Shown in pieces: positions 11,501-20,099 of a stretch of 64,000 nt of DNA. Below the pieces are notes generated by a model. The model worked only from the letters and a program-made list of their open reading frames with translations. It did not search any database and was not told the DNA's origin. The stretch lies in the NCBI RefSeq assembly GCF_000021565.1, contig NC_012440.1, positions 1,504,210-1,568,209 of the forward strand, read 5' to 3'. Source of the DNA: Persephonella marina EX-H1. Its GTDB lineage: Bacteria > Aquificota > Aquificia > Aquificales > Hydrogenothermaceae. Position 1 is the first letter of the stretch. Each line of letters starts with the position of its first letter. Both the position numbers and the translations under genes were made by a program.

Positions 11501-12233
11501 AGCCTACTGGAGTCTTGTGGCTGATCTTCCAAAGGGAGAAGGAAGGATAAATATTGATGAAGGTGAGATTGTTGGAACAGCTTTCAAAGGTGAAGGAGAG
11601 GAGGACAGGCTGTTTATTCTTACAAAAAATGGAATAATAAAAAGAATGTCCTATGAGGATATATTCTACAAATCACAGAACCACTCTATAATACCTCTTG
11701 CTGAAGATGACTGTGTGGTAACAGCATTTGCAGATGATCATCCTTCCCTGATAGGCGTTTACACAAGAAAAGGGGATCTGCTACTTTTTGAGAGAAATCA
11801 GGTAAGGGTTACAGGTGATAAGGCTAAAGGTGTTGAGGCTATAGATCTGGATGAGGGAGATACTGTAGCAGGAGGATTCCTGATCAACAGTGAAGATCTC
11901 ATTATGACTGTGACCAAAAATGGTTATACTAAACTTGTAAGGAAGGAAGAGTTTTTCACAAAGGAAGGGAAGGTAAAGAAAAGAGCACAGAAAGGTCTTA
12001 TGGCTGTCAAGCTCGGTAAGGATGACTTCCTTTCTGTAGCTGTTCCCGTTGAACTTGATGAGACCGTTTACTTCTCAACAGAAAAGGGGAGAGTTTTAAA
12101 GCTGATTGTTGATCAGAAAAGAATACCTGTTGCAAAAAGAACAGCTATGGGTGATCCTGTTCTAAAGATAGAAGGTGACTATGTGGTAAGGGCTGTTAAG
12201 CCTAAGATAAAATCTGAAGAGAATGACGGTTAG
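8580..12233 (+). CDS. gyrA: DNA gyrase/topoisomerase IIA subunit A, interrupted by an intein
   Basis: 1217-residue precursor. Exteins (residues 1-118 and 534-1217) make an 802-residue GyrA that breaks and rejoins DNA with partner GyrB. Visible: the N-terminal winged-helix core, the catalytic Tyr118 in AAMRY, the coiled-coil gate, and a six-bladed beta-pinwheel C-terminal domain. Residues 119-533 are an intein inserted directly after the catalytic Tyr, so enzyme activity depends on splicing. I find no canonical QRRGGKG-type GyrA box; the closest match is a degenerate KKRAQKG far downstream. ATG 8580 follows AGGAGA. The 3' end overlaps the next small gene by 11 bp. Confidence 0.95.
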   Translation: MSEIIKQPIEEEVKSAYLDYAMSVIVGRAIPDVRDGLKPVQRRILYAMNELGLYPNKPYKKSARVVGEVLGKYHPHGDTSVYDALVRMAQDFTLRYPLIQGQGNFGSIDGDPPAAMRYCVTGDTLINTDRGLIKIKDIVPDSEENSDNPINIKVQSLNRKINHSDMFFNSGKHKTIKLETEEGYEIEGSFNHPVLTWTTENGKPVYKWKTLDSIRAGDYLVVSRENDIDSDQDLITEEEAVLLGSLVSEGYISENRAGFNNTDEEYASVFENAYKDIYGDTFCRYERTLKSGKTLVEYQIHHKEIIQDIREKEFDKKSSDKEIPFVVLQSSKRVQRAFLKALFEGDGTVYETARAVNISYSSKSKKLLKQLQVLLLNFGIVSRIHRDKQNYRLIISGYQNIKLFKEKVGFLGKKQEKLIKLVEKIYKKETANSKTDFIPFIADYIRDKYRGKGFNEWLSKHSLDRYHKIEKYWDTLSNILDEEDRSLLKELLYNRYYFAKVKTVEETGEKIVYSIRVKSDCHSFVGNGIVNHNTEARLTKLAMEMLADIDKNTVDMKENFDASLMEPEVLPAKFPNLICNGASGIAVGLSTNIPPHNFSEVAEALKYLAEFPNATVEELCQFIKGPDFPTGGILITPFEEIVKIYTDGRGSVTVKGKARIERLPGNRHRIIIYEIPYQVNKVELIKRIAELVRKGQEKGISDLRDESDRDGIRIVVELKREADPEKVLKKLYRRTQLQKSIPINLTVLVGKQPKTVDLKGLLQEFIKHRVDVITRRTLFDLEKAENRLHIVEGLLKALENADRVIDIVRSSKDVSSARSQLVEEFELSDTQAQAILDMRLSRFTALEGDKLYQEADDLRLKIEEYQRILSSEEEKIRVFIEEIDELLEKFGDERKTVIVEEKEAGLTFEEHYILAVLSSGRILNRRIDDDADKKDIFQKVMNEVVSSVKPGEKLISVQEVESSIPIAFITDKGKAYWSLVADLPKGEGRINIDEGEIVGTAFKGEGEEDRLFILTKNGIIKRMSYEDIFYKSQNHSIIPLAEDDCVVTAFADDHPSLIGVYTRKGDLLLFERNQVRVTGDKAKGVEAIDLDEGDTVAGGFLINSEDLIMTVTKNGYTKLVRKEEFFTKEGKVKKRAQKGLMAVKLGKDDFLSVAVPVELDETVYFSTEKGRVLKLIVDQKRIPVAKRTAMGDPVLKIEGDYVVRAVKPKIKSEENDG
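8934..10178 (+). mobile_element. GyrA intein with LAGLIDADG homing endonuclease
   Basis: 415-residue in-frame protein intron. It starts with Cys119 (block [11 protein letters not shown]), has block B with S-F-N-H-P around His192, and ends with block F and the His532-Asn533 pair before Thr534 (HN/T junction). All residues for canonical splicing are present. The middle carries two LAGLIDADG-type motifs ([10 protein letters not shown] about 242-251; [10 protein letters not shown] about 338-347), so it looks like a full homing element and not a mini-intein. The site, between the active-site Tyr and Thr, is the one used by mycobacterial GyrA inteins. Confidence 0.95.
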
Positions 12234-12432
12234 AATCCTTCTTATTTTAGGAATACTTATAGGACTGTATGCGATTTTAAATAATATAGGCGGAGTTATC
12301 TCCGCCTTTAAGATAAGTGATCCTACGCTTTTAACAGCAAAGCTTCTTCAGAGCCTTCTTCCTGTTATTGCAGGAGTTGTCATAGTATGGGTTTCTGCCC
12401 TTAACCTTTACGACATTATTAAAAAGAAGTGA
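12223..12432 (+). CDS. small two-helix membrane protein
   Basis: 69 residues with two predicted membrane helices (about 4-24 and 44-64) joined by a short loop; no recognised family. Its ATG overlaps the gyrA stop region by 11 bp (ATGACGGTTAG), suggesting translational coupling. It ends back to back with the convergent secreted protein gene, with no terminator between them. Function unknown. Confidence 0.6.
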   Translation: MTVRILLILGILIGLYAILNNIGGVISAFKISDPTLLTAKLLQSLLPVIAGVVIVWVSALNLYDIIKKK

Positions 12433-12747
12433 TTATTTCTGTTCCTGGAGAAGTTTTCTGTAGAGGGCGTTTCTCTCATTCTCACAGGACTGTATATCCT
12501 TCAGTATCATCTCTTTACACTCTTCATCATCAAAGCAGAAACCGTTGTTTTTGTACTCTGTCAGAAGATTCCAGAGTGCGAGACCTTCACAGTATCTCCA
12601 TTTTTTGTTCAGATCTCCCTTTTTCTCCTCTTTTATACATTTCTCAATCTGTGCAACGTATCTCTCACAGTCCTTTTTTGACATACCTGCGAGAGATGAT
12701 CCAGAGATGAGTAAGATAGCAGACAGGAAAAAAATAAGCTTTTTCAT
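12433..12747 (-). CDS. small Cys-rich exported protein
   Basis: 104 residues. A clear N-terminal signal peptide (MKKLIFFLSAILLISGSSLAG) predicts export to the periplasm. The mature part is helical and charged with six cysteines, including one C-x9-C and one C-x10-C pair, so two helices may be joined by disulfides in a helical hairpin. A ribosome site (GGAGAAGGA) precedes the ATG. No family recognised. It is last in the minus-strand run after the DUF4416 gene, 28 bp downstream. Confidence 0.65.
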   Translation of the reverse strand: MKKLIFFLSAILLISGSSLAGMSKKDCERYVAQIEKCIKEEKKGDLNKKWRYCEGLALWNLLTEYKNNGFCFDDEECKEMILKDIQSCENERNALYRKLLQEQK

Positions 12748-12775
12748 ATCCTTCTCCTTTTTAGAATATTCTAAT

Positions 12776-13282
12776 TTAATTATATACTTTTTTATAAATA
12801 TTTCTAACTTTATTAAAAAAATGTATATGCTCTTTGTAGTCTATGTACGTCCAGAGGAAAGGCTGGAATGAACCGTGATGATACCAAAGTTCAAGCTCAA
12901 CAAATATACCTTCTCCTATGTATACCCTGTTTCCCCTGTATTTAGATGTTGCAACTACAACCTGATCCATATCTATATAAAACGGATCTATATTGACTGT
13001 TCTCTTCCCTTCTATTCTCATATCATCCTCAATCTTCATACTCAGCTTTTTTATATCTCCTATCTCAGATTTATCTATAACTCTGTCTGTGATTATAAAT
13101 ATCTTTCTCAGATCTTTTCCCATCTCTTTCTCATAGTATTTTGAGTATTCAAGACTGAAATGGTCCGTTTTTTCAATGATTTTACCGAAATGATGATTTA
13201 TAGTTTGGAAGGCCTGCTCTAGGAACTCTTTCCGATTCCACATCAAACCAAAACCTAAGAGAGCTTTAATGCTTTTTCTCAC
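12776..13282 (-). CDS. DUF4416 family protein
   Basis: 168 residues matching the DUF4416 pattern: an early AL-G-x-x-[W] segment, a central NIDPFYID motif, then V-VATSKYRGNRVYIGEGIF and a C-terminal FQPFLWTYIDYK. Members are cytoplasmic with no established function. The gene overlaps the 3' end of the fused moaC-mogA gene by 17 bp, so it is probably translated from the same mRNA. There is no membrane segment or signal. The overlap does not by itself prove a link to molybdopterin synthesis. Confidence 0.75.
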   Translation of the reverse strand: MRKSIKALLGFGLMWNRKEFLEQAFQTINHHFGKIIEKTDHFSLEYSKYYEKEMGKDLRKIFIITDRVIDKSEIGDIKKLSMKIEDDMRIEGKRTVNIDPFYIDMDQVVVATSKYRGNRVYIGEGIFVELELWYHHGSFQPFLWTYIDYKEHIHFFNKVRNIYKKVYN

Positions 13283-14186
13283 CTTTTGCCATTCTTATAG
13301 CATGTTTAAGTAGTGGAGCAACAAGTCTTATATTGTCTTTAACACCACCTGTACTTCCTGGAAGGTTTACTATTAAGGTGGCATCACCTATTATCCCGCA
13401 TACTCCCCTTGAGAGTAGAGATTTAGGTGTAAATCTTATCCCAACTATTCTCATAGCCTCTGAGAATCCTATCATCTCTTTTCTTATAACCTCTTTTGTT
13501 GCCTCAGGTGTGACATCCCTTTTACTGAAGCCTGTTCCACCTGTTGTGAATATGATATCAACCCTGTCTGAGAGATCTTTAAGCTCTTTAACTATAAGAT
13601 CCTTATCATCTGGGAGTATCTTGTAGTGAACAACCTCTCCACCAAACTCATTCTGGATGATATCTATAGCTGTTTTTCCGCTTCTATCCTCTGCCTCACC
13701 TTTTGAACATGTATCGCTCAGCGTTATAACAGCACATCTAAGACCTGAGAGATCCTCCTCGTAATCTGATTTTCCTCCTCTCTTTTCAAGGAGCTTTATA
13801 TCACCTATAACCATATTTTTGTCAAACGCTTTAAGCATATCGTAAACATTTAAAAGAGCAGCAGAAACGGCTGTTAGAGCTTCCATCTCAACACCTGTTC
13901 TTCCTATACATTTAACCTCAGCTGTCACATAAACACCATCTTCCTGGAGCTGTGTGTTAACAACAACATGATCTATCATTATGTTATGGCAGAAGGGAAG
14001 TATATCAGCTGTTCTTTTTACACCAAGCATGCCTGCCATCTGTGATGCAGATAAAACATCACCTTTAGGAACCTGATTGTTTTTTATCATCTCAACAGAT
14101 TCTGGACTCAAGTATATCTTTCCTTCAGCTTTAGCTGTTCTTATAGTCTCAAATTTATTTGATACATCAACAGGTCTGAATCCCAT
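13266..14186 (-). CDS. moaC-mogA: fused MoaC-MogA molybdopterin biosynthesis protein
   Basis: 306-residue two-domain protein. Residues 1-145 are MoaC, which works with MoaA to form cyclic pyranopterin monophosphate (ADILPFCHNIMIDHV and IGRTGVEMEALTAVS motifs). Residues about 150-306 are MogA/MoaB, which adenylylates molybdopterin before metal insertion (TTGGTGFSKRDVTPEAT and NLPGSTGGVKDN). The enzymes act at distant steps of the pathway, but MoaC-MoaB fusions are known in other bacteria. ATG 14186 is preceded by GGAGGAAG. No moaA, moeA or moaE lies in the window. Confidence 0.93.
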   Translation of the reverse strand: MGFRPVDVSNKFETIRTAKAEGKIYLSPESVEMIKNNQVPKGDVLSASQMAGMLGVKRTADILPFCHNIMIDHVVVNTQLQEDGVYVTAEVKCIGRTGVEMEALTAVSAALLNVYDMLKAFDKNMVIGDIKLLEKRGGKSDYEEDLSGLRCAVITLSDTCSKGEAEDRSGKTAIDIIQNEFGGEVVHYKILPDDKDLIVKELKDLSDRVDIIFTTGGTGFSKRDVTPEATKEVIRKEMIGFSEAMRIVGIRFTPKSLLSRGVCGIIGDATLIVNLPGSTGGVKDNIRLVAPLLKHAIRMAKGEKKH

Positions 14187-14223
14187 AACTTCCTCCTTCG
14201 TTTTATCAAGTATGACATAACGA

Positions 14224-14751
14224 TCAAATTATACAGTATATATCCTTCAGATTTCTACCTTCCTCTGCCCAGTCAAGACCGTAGCCTATCACAAATTTAT
14301 CTGGAATAACAAACCCTACATAATCGGCATCAAAATCAACCTCTCTTCTCTCCTTCTTATCAAGAAGAACACATGTTTTTAAAACTGATGGCTCCCTCTG
14401 TTTTAATGCTTCAACGAGGGCTTTTAAGGTTCTTCCTGTGTCTATAATATCATCAACAATAAGAACATTTTTACCTCTTATATCCTGTGCAAGGTCTTTA
14501 ACAAATATCACCTCACCTGAGCTTTCCATAGATGTGTTGTAAGATGATACCTGCATAAAGTCTATATACACTTTTCCTTTCAACTCCCTTACAAGATCTG
14601 CCATAAATATGAAAGATCCTTTCAGAATACCTACAACGAGTATATCCTTTCCTTCAAAATCCCTGGATATCCTTTCGGCAAGCTCTTTTACTTTTTCCTT
14701 AATATCCTTTTCCTTTATAAGTACTTCAGCTTTTCTTCCCTTTATCTCCAT
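14224..14751 (-). CDS. hpt: hypoxanthine phosphoribosyltransferase
   Basis: Cytoplasmic purine-salvage enzyme that joins hypoxanthine or guanine to PRPP. Type I phosphoribosyltransferase fold with VGILKGSFIFMADL near residue 40, the PRPP-binding VLIVDDIIDTGRTL near residue 95, and the C-terminal VGFVIPDKFVIGYGLD typical of HPRT. I start at ATG 14751, six bases after GGAG; an ATG 12 bases upstream has no ribosome site. About 175 residues, normal for the family. It follows rimI at short distance on the same strand. Confidence 0.93.
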   Translation of the reverse strand: MEIKGRKAEVLIKEKDIKEKVKELAERISRDFEGKDILVVGILKGSFIFMADLVRELKGKVYIDFMQVSSYNTSMESSGEVIFVKDLAQDIRGKNVLIVDDIIDTGRTLKALVEALKQREPSVLKTCVLLDKKERREVDFDADYVGFVIPDKFVIGYGLDWAEEGRNLKDIYCII

Positions 14752-14779
14752 CTCAAACTCCATTTTTTATAAAAAATTA

Positions 14780-15211
14780 TCATAAATTCAGCTTCATTAA
14801 AAATGCATCCTCACCTGTTGTGTAGTACTTTTCCCTTATACCATACACATAAAAACCAAAATCTGAGTAAAACCTCACTGCCTTTTTGTTACTTTCTGAG
14901 ACCTCAAGGAATACTGAATTAACACCTGAAGAGATACACTCATCTATAAAATCAATGAGAAGTTTTTTGCCTACCCCCCTTCCCTGAAAGTTCTTATCAA
15001 CAGCTATCATAAGAATATGGGCTTCATCATAGATGATCTCACCACTTAGAAAACCGACAATAGTATTGTTCAGAACAGCAACGGTTTTATAACTGAATGG
15101 ATTTGCAGAAAGGATCATACGATCAGACCAGGGATTCTTAAAATTCTGGTGTATTATATCCCTTACTTCATCTAGATCCGATTCTGAAAACTCCCTTATA
15201 TTTATATCCAT
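14780..15211 (-). CDS. rimI: ribosomal-protein-alanine N-acetyltransferase, GNAT family
   Basis: 143-residue GNAT acetyltransferase. The acetyl-CoA loop is seen as QGRGVGKKLL near residue 76, followed by FLEVSESNKKAVRFYSDFGF, the pattern of RimI-type enzymes, which acetylate the N-terminal alanine of ribosomal protein S18. Other GNAT substrates cannot be excluded. Its ATG overlaps the ribBA stop codon by one base (TAATG), so translation is coupled. Confidence 0.82.
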   Translation of the reverse strand: MDINIREFSESDLDEVRDIIHQNFKNPWSDRMILSANPFSYKTVAVLNNTIVGFLSGEIIYDEAHILMIAVDKNFQGRGVGKKLLIDFIDECISSGVNSVFLEVSESNKKAVRFYSDFGFYVYGIREKYYTTGEDAFLMKLNL

Positions 15212-16491
15212 TAACTGTTTTTTGAGTCCATCTCCTCTTTAAGCTGATCAAGGTCTATACTACAGCTCTCACCTTTCAGATCCTCGAATATATGACCTAA
15301 ATGCTCCTTCTTTGCCTTGAGATAATTCTTGTTGTAAGGGTTAGGTTCTATTATCAGAGGTATTCTCTCAACAACCTCAAGACCAAATCCTTCAAGTGCA
15401 ACTATCTTCCTTGGGTTGTTTGTCATAAGTTTCATCTTCCTTACGCCTATATCCAGTAGAATCTGAGCTCCCGTTCCAAAATCTCTAAGATCAGCATTGA
15501 AACCTAACCTGTGGTTTGCCTCAACTGTGTCATATCCTTCTTCCTGAAGTCTGTAAGCTTTAATCTTGTTTATTATTCCTATACCCCTTCCTTCATGACC
15601 TCTCATATAGACAAGAACACCTTTACCTTCAGATGCTATCGTTTTAAGTGCTGCGTGTAACTGTGACTGACAGTCGCATCTCAATGAGCCAAATATATCT
15701 CCTGTAAGACATTCTGAGTGAACCCTTACAAGTGTAGGCTTGTCAGGATCTATATCTCCCATAACTAAAGCCACATGTTCAGATCCATCAAGTGTATTTT
15801 TGTATCCGTATATCTTAAATGTTCCGTATTTAGTTGGTAGATGTGCTTCAGCCTCTCTTACTACAAACTTCTCCCTTTTCAGCCTGTACTGGACTAGATC
15901 TGCTATTGTTATTATCTTAAGATCGTATTTTTTAGCAAACTTTATCAGATCAGGAAGTCTTGCCATAGTACCGTCTTCCTTCATGATCTCACATATAACG
16001 CCTGCCGGATAAAGACCTGCAAGTCTCGCAAGATCAACGGAAGCTTCCGTATGTCCTGTTCTCTCAAGAACACCACCAGGTCTTGCCATCAAAGGGAAAA
16101 CATGACCTGGTCTGACAAAATCCTGAGGTGTTGCATCTGGGCTTACAGCCAGTTTTATAGTTACAGCTCTGTCATAAGCAGATATACCTGTAGTTGTTCC
16201 GTACTTTGGATGGGCATCTATAGAAAGACAGAATGCCGTTCCATTAGGATCAGTATTATTCTGTGTCATAAGTGGTATATCAAGTTCCTCAAGTCTCTCC
16301 CTCAGCATAGATAAACAGATAAGCCCTCTTCCTTCCTTTGCCATAAAGTTTATCGCATCAGGTGTGACCTTCTCTGCAGCCATAACAAGGTCACCTTCAT
16401 TCTCCCTGTTGGGATCGTCAACAACTATCACCATCTTTCCCTGTTTTATATCTTCTATAGCTTCCTCTATACTGTTAAATCTGAACTCCAT
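15211..16491 (-). CDS. ribBA: bifunctional DHBP synthase / GTP cyclohydrolase II
   Basis: Makes both starting compounds of riboflavin. The N-terminal half (about 1-205) is RibB, which forms 3,4-dihydroxy-2-butanone 4-phosphate ([16 protein letters not shown] motif). The C-terminal half (about 206-410) is RibA, with zinc-ligand cysteines in [19 protein letters not shown] and [11 protein letters not shown] tail of about 20 residues follows. ATG 16491 with GAGGTG six bases upstream is preferred to an upstream GTG at 16500 that overlaps the preceding gene. No FMN riboswitch is visible upstream. Confidence 0.95.
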   Translation of the reverse strand: MEFRFNSIEEAIEDIKQGKMVIVVDDPNRENEGDLVMAAEKVTPDAINFMAKEGRGLICLSMLRERLEELDIPLMTQNNTDPNGTAFCLSIDAHPKYGTTTGISAYDRAVTIKLAVSPDATPQDFVRPGHVFPLMARPGGVLERTGHTEASVDLARLAGLYPAGVICEIMKEDGTMARLPDLIKFAKKYDLKIITIADLVQYRLKREKFVVREAEAHLPTKYGTFKIYGYKNTLDGSEHVALVMGDIDPDKPTLVRVHSECLTGDIFGSLRCDCQSQLHAALKTIASEGKGVLVYMRGHEGRGIGIINKIKAYRLQEEGYDTVEANHRLGFNADLRDFGTGAQILLDIGVRKMKLMTNNPRKIVALEGFGLEVVERIPLIIEPNPYNKNYLKAKKEHLGHIFEDLKGESCSIDLDQLKEEMDSKNS

Positions 16492-16496
16492 CTTTT

Positions 16497-16724
16497 TCAC
16501 CTCAGATGTAATAATTTATCTATCTCTTCTTCAGCCTTTTTTTCATAATCTGTTTCTTCTTCCTGGTTATGTTCTATCTTTTTCTTTACCTCTTTTACTT
16601 TATACTGTATTGTAGATGTTCCGACGACAGCCTGCTGGAAATAGGATGCAACTATAGGAAGAAAATTAACGTATGCGTAAAGGATAAAACCTATAGTCAG
16701 TATCAAAATTGCTATCTTGACCAT
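16497..16724 (-). CDS. small single-pass membrane protein with coiled-coil tail
   Basis: 75 residues: one N-terminal membrane helix (about 3-22) and a charged, probably coiled-coil C-terminal half rich in K and E. No family recognised. It lies directly upstream of ribBA, with its stop within the ribBA ribosome site, so the two are probably co-transcribed. The ATG has a plausible ribosome site (GAGGTG) nearby. Function unknown. Confidence 0.6.
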   Translation of the reverse strand: MVKIAILILTIGFILYAYVNFLPIVASYFQQAVVGTSTIQYKVKEVKKKIEHNQEEETDYEKKAEEEIDKLLHLR

Positions 16725-16792
16725 AACAACACCTCAGTATCATCAATCATTTAATAATTAAAGTTATGCTTATACATAAATATTTTCAAATA

Positions 16793-16845
16793 TTAAGAAA
16801 TCTTAACAGAAATTTAATATTTTTTTAAATTTTTAAGGATAGAAT
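16793..16845 (+). promoter_or_regulatory. Pho-box-like tandem repeats and -10 before the porin/pst genes
   Basis: TTAA-containing hexamers start at 16793, 16803, 16814 and 16825 (TTAAGA, TTAACA, TTAATA, TTAAAT), the last three exactly 11 bp apart. PhoB and PhoP bind direct repeats of 11-bp period in place of a -35 element. A TAGAAT at 16840-16845 could be the -10. The AT-richness of the region means chance must be excluded. Confidence 0.5.
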
Positions 16846-16882
16846 CTTTTTCGGAAAATAAAAAAATAATCTGGAGGTTAAG

Positions 16883-18037
16883 ATGAAAAAGGTTTTAATG
16901 TCGGCGCTTTTGATCGGAACATTTTCAGTAGCATCTGCAGGAGAGATCAGTGATCCTGTTGTAAAAAAACTTCTTGAAAAGGGTGTTATAACTGAGCAGG
17001 AAGCTTTAGAGCTTGATAATAAAAAAACAGCTACATTTTCAAAATCTAAAAAGCTCAAGTTTGGTGGTAAGGCTTATATAGGCTACACATTTACAGACAG
17101 AAATAACGGATCAGATTCAGGTTCTTTTGAGGTTAGAAGAGGCTATTTTGTAACAAAGTTTTACTTTAACAAAAAAGATCATGTCAGATTTACATACGAT
17201 ATCTCATGGCAGTATCACAAGGAAAAGGAGTCTGAAGGAAAGGAGATAAGTCTTAAAGTAAAACATCTCTATCTTTATAAGGATATCTCTAAAATAATAC
17301 CTGGAACTGCTTTTGAACTTGGTATAGCACACACACCATGGCTTGATTATGAGGAACATTCTGGCTGGTGGTACAGATCTATTTCAAAAACTTTTTACGA
17401 GGCTTCAGACGGTGCACATCTCCTCCCATCAGCTGATGCAGGTATAGATTTTAAAACAAAATTTGAGTATTTCTCAGCTGAGTACGGACTGTTTGATGGT
17501 GAAGGGTACGATCATATAGGGAGAAGTGACAAAGGTAACAAGCAAAACAGACCTATGATTGAAGGAAGGGTTACATGGCATGTTTTAGGTGGTGGAAAGA
17601 AAAAACCTAAACCTTTAACACAGAGATACGCCAACATATCTGTTCACGCTTTAAACAGCTATAATCATAGAGGTTCTGATAAAGATTTCTCTGTTCTCCA
17701 GCTTCATGCAGTTTACAATCAGCCCTTATTCCTGATAGCCGGACAGTATATAGACGCAAGCTGGGATGATCCTAACGCAAAGGATAATGATGGGAAGGGC
17801 TACTCATTTAACTTTGAGCTGAGACCTTTTATGAAGAACAGAATTGCTCTATTTGGAAGATACGACAGATGGGATGCAAGGGGTAATTCCTATGATAGAA
17901 AGATGTATATTTATGGTGTTGCTTACCATATGAACAAGTATGTTACATGGATAATCAATGGTATAAAAACAGATTACGAAAATGATAATACAAAGGATTA
18001 CACAAAATATATGGTAACAGCAGAATTACACTATTAA
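16883..18037 (+). CDS. phosphate-selective porin (OprO/OprP type)
   Basis: 384 residues with a signal peptide (residues about 1-19, cleaved near SAG) and a beta-barrel body of alternating aromatic strands ending in Tyr (AELHY), as expected of an outer-membrane porin. A short helical segment (VVKKLLEKGVITEQEALEL) precedes the barrel, as in OprP-family proteins. Its place 18 bp before pstS and behind a Pho-box-like element supports phosphate or polyphosphate uptake across the outer membrane. ATG 16883 follows CTGGAGGT. Selectivity itself cannot be read from sequence. Confidence 0.85.
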   Translation: MKKVLMSALLIGTFSVASAGEISDPVVKKLLEKGVITEQEALELDNKKTATFSKSKKLKFGGKAYIGYTFTDRNNGSDSGSFEVRRGYFVTKFYFNKKDHVRFTYDISWQYHKEKESEGKEISLKVKHLYLYKDISKIIPGTAFELGIAHTPWLDYEEHSGWWYRSISKTFYEASDGAHLLPSADAGIDFKTKFEYFSAEYGLFDGEGYDHIGRSDKGNKQNRPMIEGRVTWHVLGGGKKKPKPLTQRYANISVHALNSYNHRGSDKDFSVLQLHAVYNQPLFLIAGQYIDASWDDPNAKDNDGKGYSFNFELRPFMKNRIALFGRYDRWDARGNSYDRKMYIYGVAYHMNKYVTWIINGIKTDYENDNTKDYTKYMVTAELHY

Positions 18038-18055
18038 GAGGCAGGAGGATAAGAG

Positions 18056-19063
18056 ATGAGAAAGTTTTTAACAGGAATGGTCATATCAGGTTTTATAACT
18101 GCTGTTTCTTTTGCAGGTGATGTTATAAACGGGGCAGGTGCTACATTCCCGTATCCTGTTTATGCAGCGTGGGCTTACCAGTACTACAAGGAAACAGGAA
18201 TAAGAGTAAACTACCAGTCTATAGGCTCAGGTGGTGGCGTAAGACAGATAAAAAACAGAACTGTAGATTTTGGAGCATCAGATGCTCCACTTGATCCTAA
18301 AAAGCTTGATGAGTATAAGCTTTACCAGTATCCTGCGATAATAGGTGGTGTTGTTCTTGTTGTTAATATACCGGGTGTCAAGGCAGGACAGTTAAAACTT
18401 GATGGTGATACGGTATGCAGAATATACCTTGGTGATATAAAGTACTGGGATAACGAAAAGATAAAAGGTATGAACCCTTCATTGAAGCTTCCCCACAAAG
18501 AGATAAAGGTTATACACAGATCTGACGGATCTGGAACAACAGCTATATTCACAACATACCTTTCCCAGGTCTGTGATGACTGGAAGAGCAAGGTTGGTGC
18601 AGGTAAAGCTGTTAAATGGCCTGTTGGTATTGGTGGTAAAGGTAACGAAGGGGTTGCCAACTACGTTAAAAGACTTAAGTACTCTATAGGTTATGTTGAG
18701 TTTGCCTACGCAAAACAGAACAGACTGAGATACACAAAGCTTAAAAACTCTGCCGGAAACTTTGTTGAGCCGAGCTTTGATACATTCTCAGCTGCAGGTG
18801 CAACGGCGAATTTTGATCCTGAAAAACATTTTTATCTCTGGATGGTTAACGCACCTGGAAAGAACGCATGGCCTATAGCAGGTGCTTCATTCATACTTCT
18901 CGCAAGGGAAAAAACTGAGAGCAATAAAAAGGTAAATAAATTCTTTGACTGGGCTTTTAAAAATGGTGATGAAACTGCAAAAAGACTTGTTTACGTTCCT
19001 CTACCTGAAGAGCTGAAAAAGAAGATAAGAGAGTACTGGAAGAAACATGGTATAGCCCCATAA
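18056..19063 (+). CDS. pstS: phosphate ABC transporter substrate-binding protein
   Basis: 335-residue periplasmic phosphate-binding protein with a signal peptide (about 1-21). Phosphate-contact motifs are visible: NGAGATFPYPVY at the mature N-terminus, SIGSGGGVRQI near 55, DFGASDAPL near 72 and HRSDGSGTT near 155. Length is typical of PstS. It lies between the porin and pstCAB in the expected order. A strong terminator follows, so pstS (and the porin) is probably made in excess of the membrane subunits. Confidence 0.96.
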   Translation: MRKFLTGMVISGFITAVSFAGDVINGAGATFPYPVYAAWAYQYYKETGIRVNYQSIGSGGGVRQIKNRTVDFGASDAPLDPKKLDEYKLYQYPAIIGGVVLVVNIPGVKAGQLKLDGDTVCRIYLGDIKYWDNEKIKGMNPSLKLPHKEIKVIHRSDGSGTTAIFTTYLSQVCDDWKSKVGAGKAVKWPVGIGGKGNEGVANYVKRLKYSIGYVEFAYAKQNRLRYTKLKNSAGNFVEPSFDTFSAAGATANFDPEKHFYLWMVNAPGKNAWPIAGASFILLAREKTESNKKVNKFFDWAFKNGDETAKRLVYVPLPEELKKKIREYWKKHGIAP

Positions 19064-19086
19064 TCCTGCTGCTGCTGAATCTTCCA

Positions 19087-19110
19087 GAGGGCTTTTTGCC
19101 CTCCTTTTTT
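19087..19110 (+). terminator. intrinsic terminator between pstS and pstC
   Basis: Stem GAGGGC (19087-19092) with GCCCTC (19098-19103), T5 loop, then C and a run of T. It stands inside the pst cluster and would lower readthrough into pstC. A TATAAT follows at 19113-19118, but no matching -35 is found. Confidence 0.8.
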
Positions 19111-19152
19111 GATATAATGAATTAAATACCATCTGAGGGATAAGAAAACGGT

Positions 19153-20094
19153 ATGAAAAAGTTCTTTAAGCTTCCTGCTGCAGATCTGATTTTTGCTGTT
19201 ATATCTTTCTCAGCTGCTTTTACGATCTTTACACTTATCTTCTCAACGATAATAGTTCTTTACAACGAATCATCCCTTGCCATCCATAAGTTTGGTCTTC
19301 TGAATTTTATATTTACTGTTGACTGGGATCCTGTAAGGGAGGTTTTTGGGGCAGCTGCAAGTTTATACGGAACACTTGTAACAACAATACTCGCCCTTTC
19401 TATAGCCATTCCTGTATCTATAGGAATAGCTATATTTCTTACAGAGATATCTCCCCATTTCTTAAAGACACCTATAGGTGTGGCTATAGAGATGCTTGCA
19501 GCTATCCCAAGTATCATCTACGGTATGTGGGGACTTTTCACACTTGCACCTATAATGGCTGAGTATATCGAGCCTGCATTACAGTCTGTATTTGGTGATA
19601 TTCCTGTAATAGGAAAGCTTTTTGAAGGAACACCTATGGGTGTTGATCTTCTCACAGCAAGTATAATTCTGAGTATAATGATAACCCCTTTCATAGCAAG
19701 TATATCAAGGGATTCCTTTAATCTCACACCTGATATTGTTAAGGAGTCTGCCTACGCACTTGGAGCTACAAAATGGGAAGTTATCAAGGATGTAGTTATT
19801 CCTTACTCAAAACTTGGTGTTTATGGTGGTATAGTTCTTGCACTTGGAAGGGCTTTAGGTGAGACTATGGCTGTTGCCTTCGTTCTTGGTAATAAGCACC
19901 AGATAACACCTTCCCTTCTTGATGCAGCTGCAACAATAACAGTAACGCTTGCGAATGAGTTCACGGAGGCTGACTCAGATATATACCTCTCTTCACTGTT
20001 CTATCTTGCCCTCATACTTTTCCTTATGAGTTTTACAATACTTGCTGTTGCTAAATTCTTCCTGCTTAGAGCAGAGAAACATTACCAAAGGTAA
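19153..20094 (+). CDS. pstC: phosphate ABC transporter permease PstC
   Basis: 313-residue inner-membrane permease with about six membrane helices and the binding-protein-dependent transport loop (ESAYALGATKWEVIKDVVIPYSKLGVYGGIVLALGRALGETMAV), which docks on PstB. Pairs with PstA to pass phosphate from PstS into the cell. Six bases separate it from pstA. ATG 19153 is preceded by GAGGGATAAG. An extra exposed loop near residues 45-65 (FTVDWDPVREVFGAAASLYGT) is normal for PstC. Confidence 0.95.
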   Translation: MKKFFKLPAADLIFAVISFSAAFTIFTLIFSTIIVLYNESSLAIHKFGLLNFIFTVDWDPVREVFGAAASLYGTLVTTILALSIAIPVSIGIAIFLTEISPHFLKTPIGVAIEMLAAIPSIIYGMWGLFTLAPIMAEYIEPALQSVFGDIPVIGKLFEGTPMGVDLLTASIILSIMITPFIASISRDSFNLTPDIVKESAYALGATKWEVIKDVVIPYSKLGVYGGIVLALGRALGETMAVAFVLGNKHQITPSLLDAAATITVTLANEFTEADSDIYLSSLFYLALILFLMSFTILAVAKFFLLRAEKHYQR

Positions 20095-20099
20095 AGAAG

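Noticed and set aside
19113-19118. TATAAT after the pstS terminator as a pstC promoter
   Set aside because: No -35 of any quality sits at 16-18 bp; the upstream sequence is the terminator itself. Kept only as a remark.
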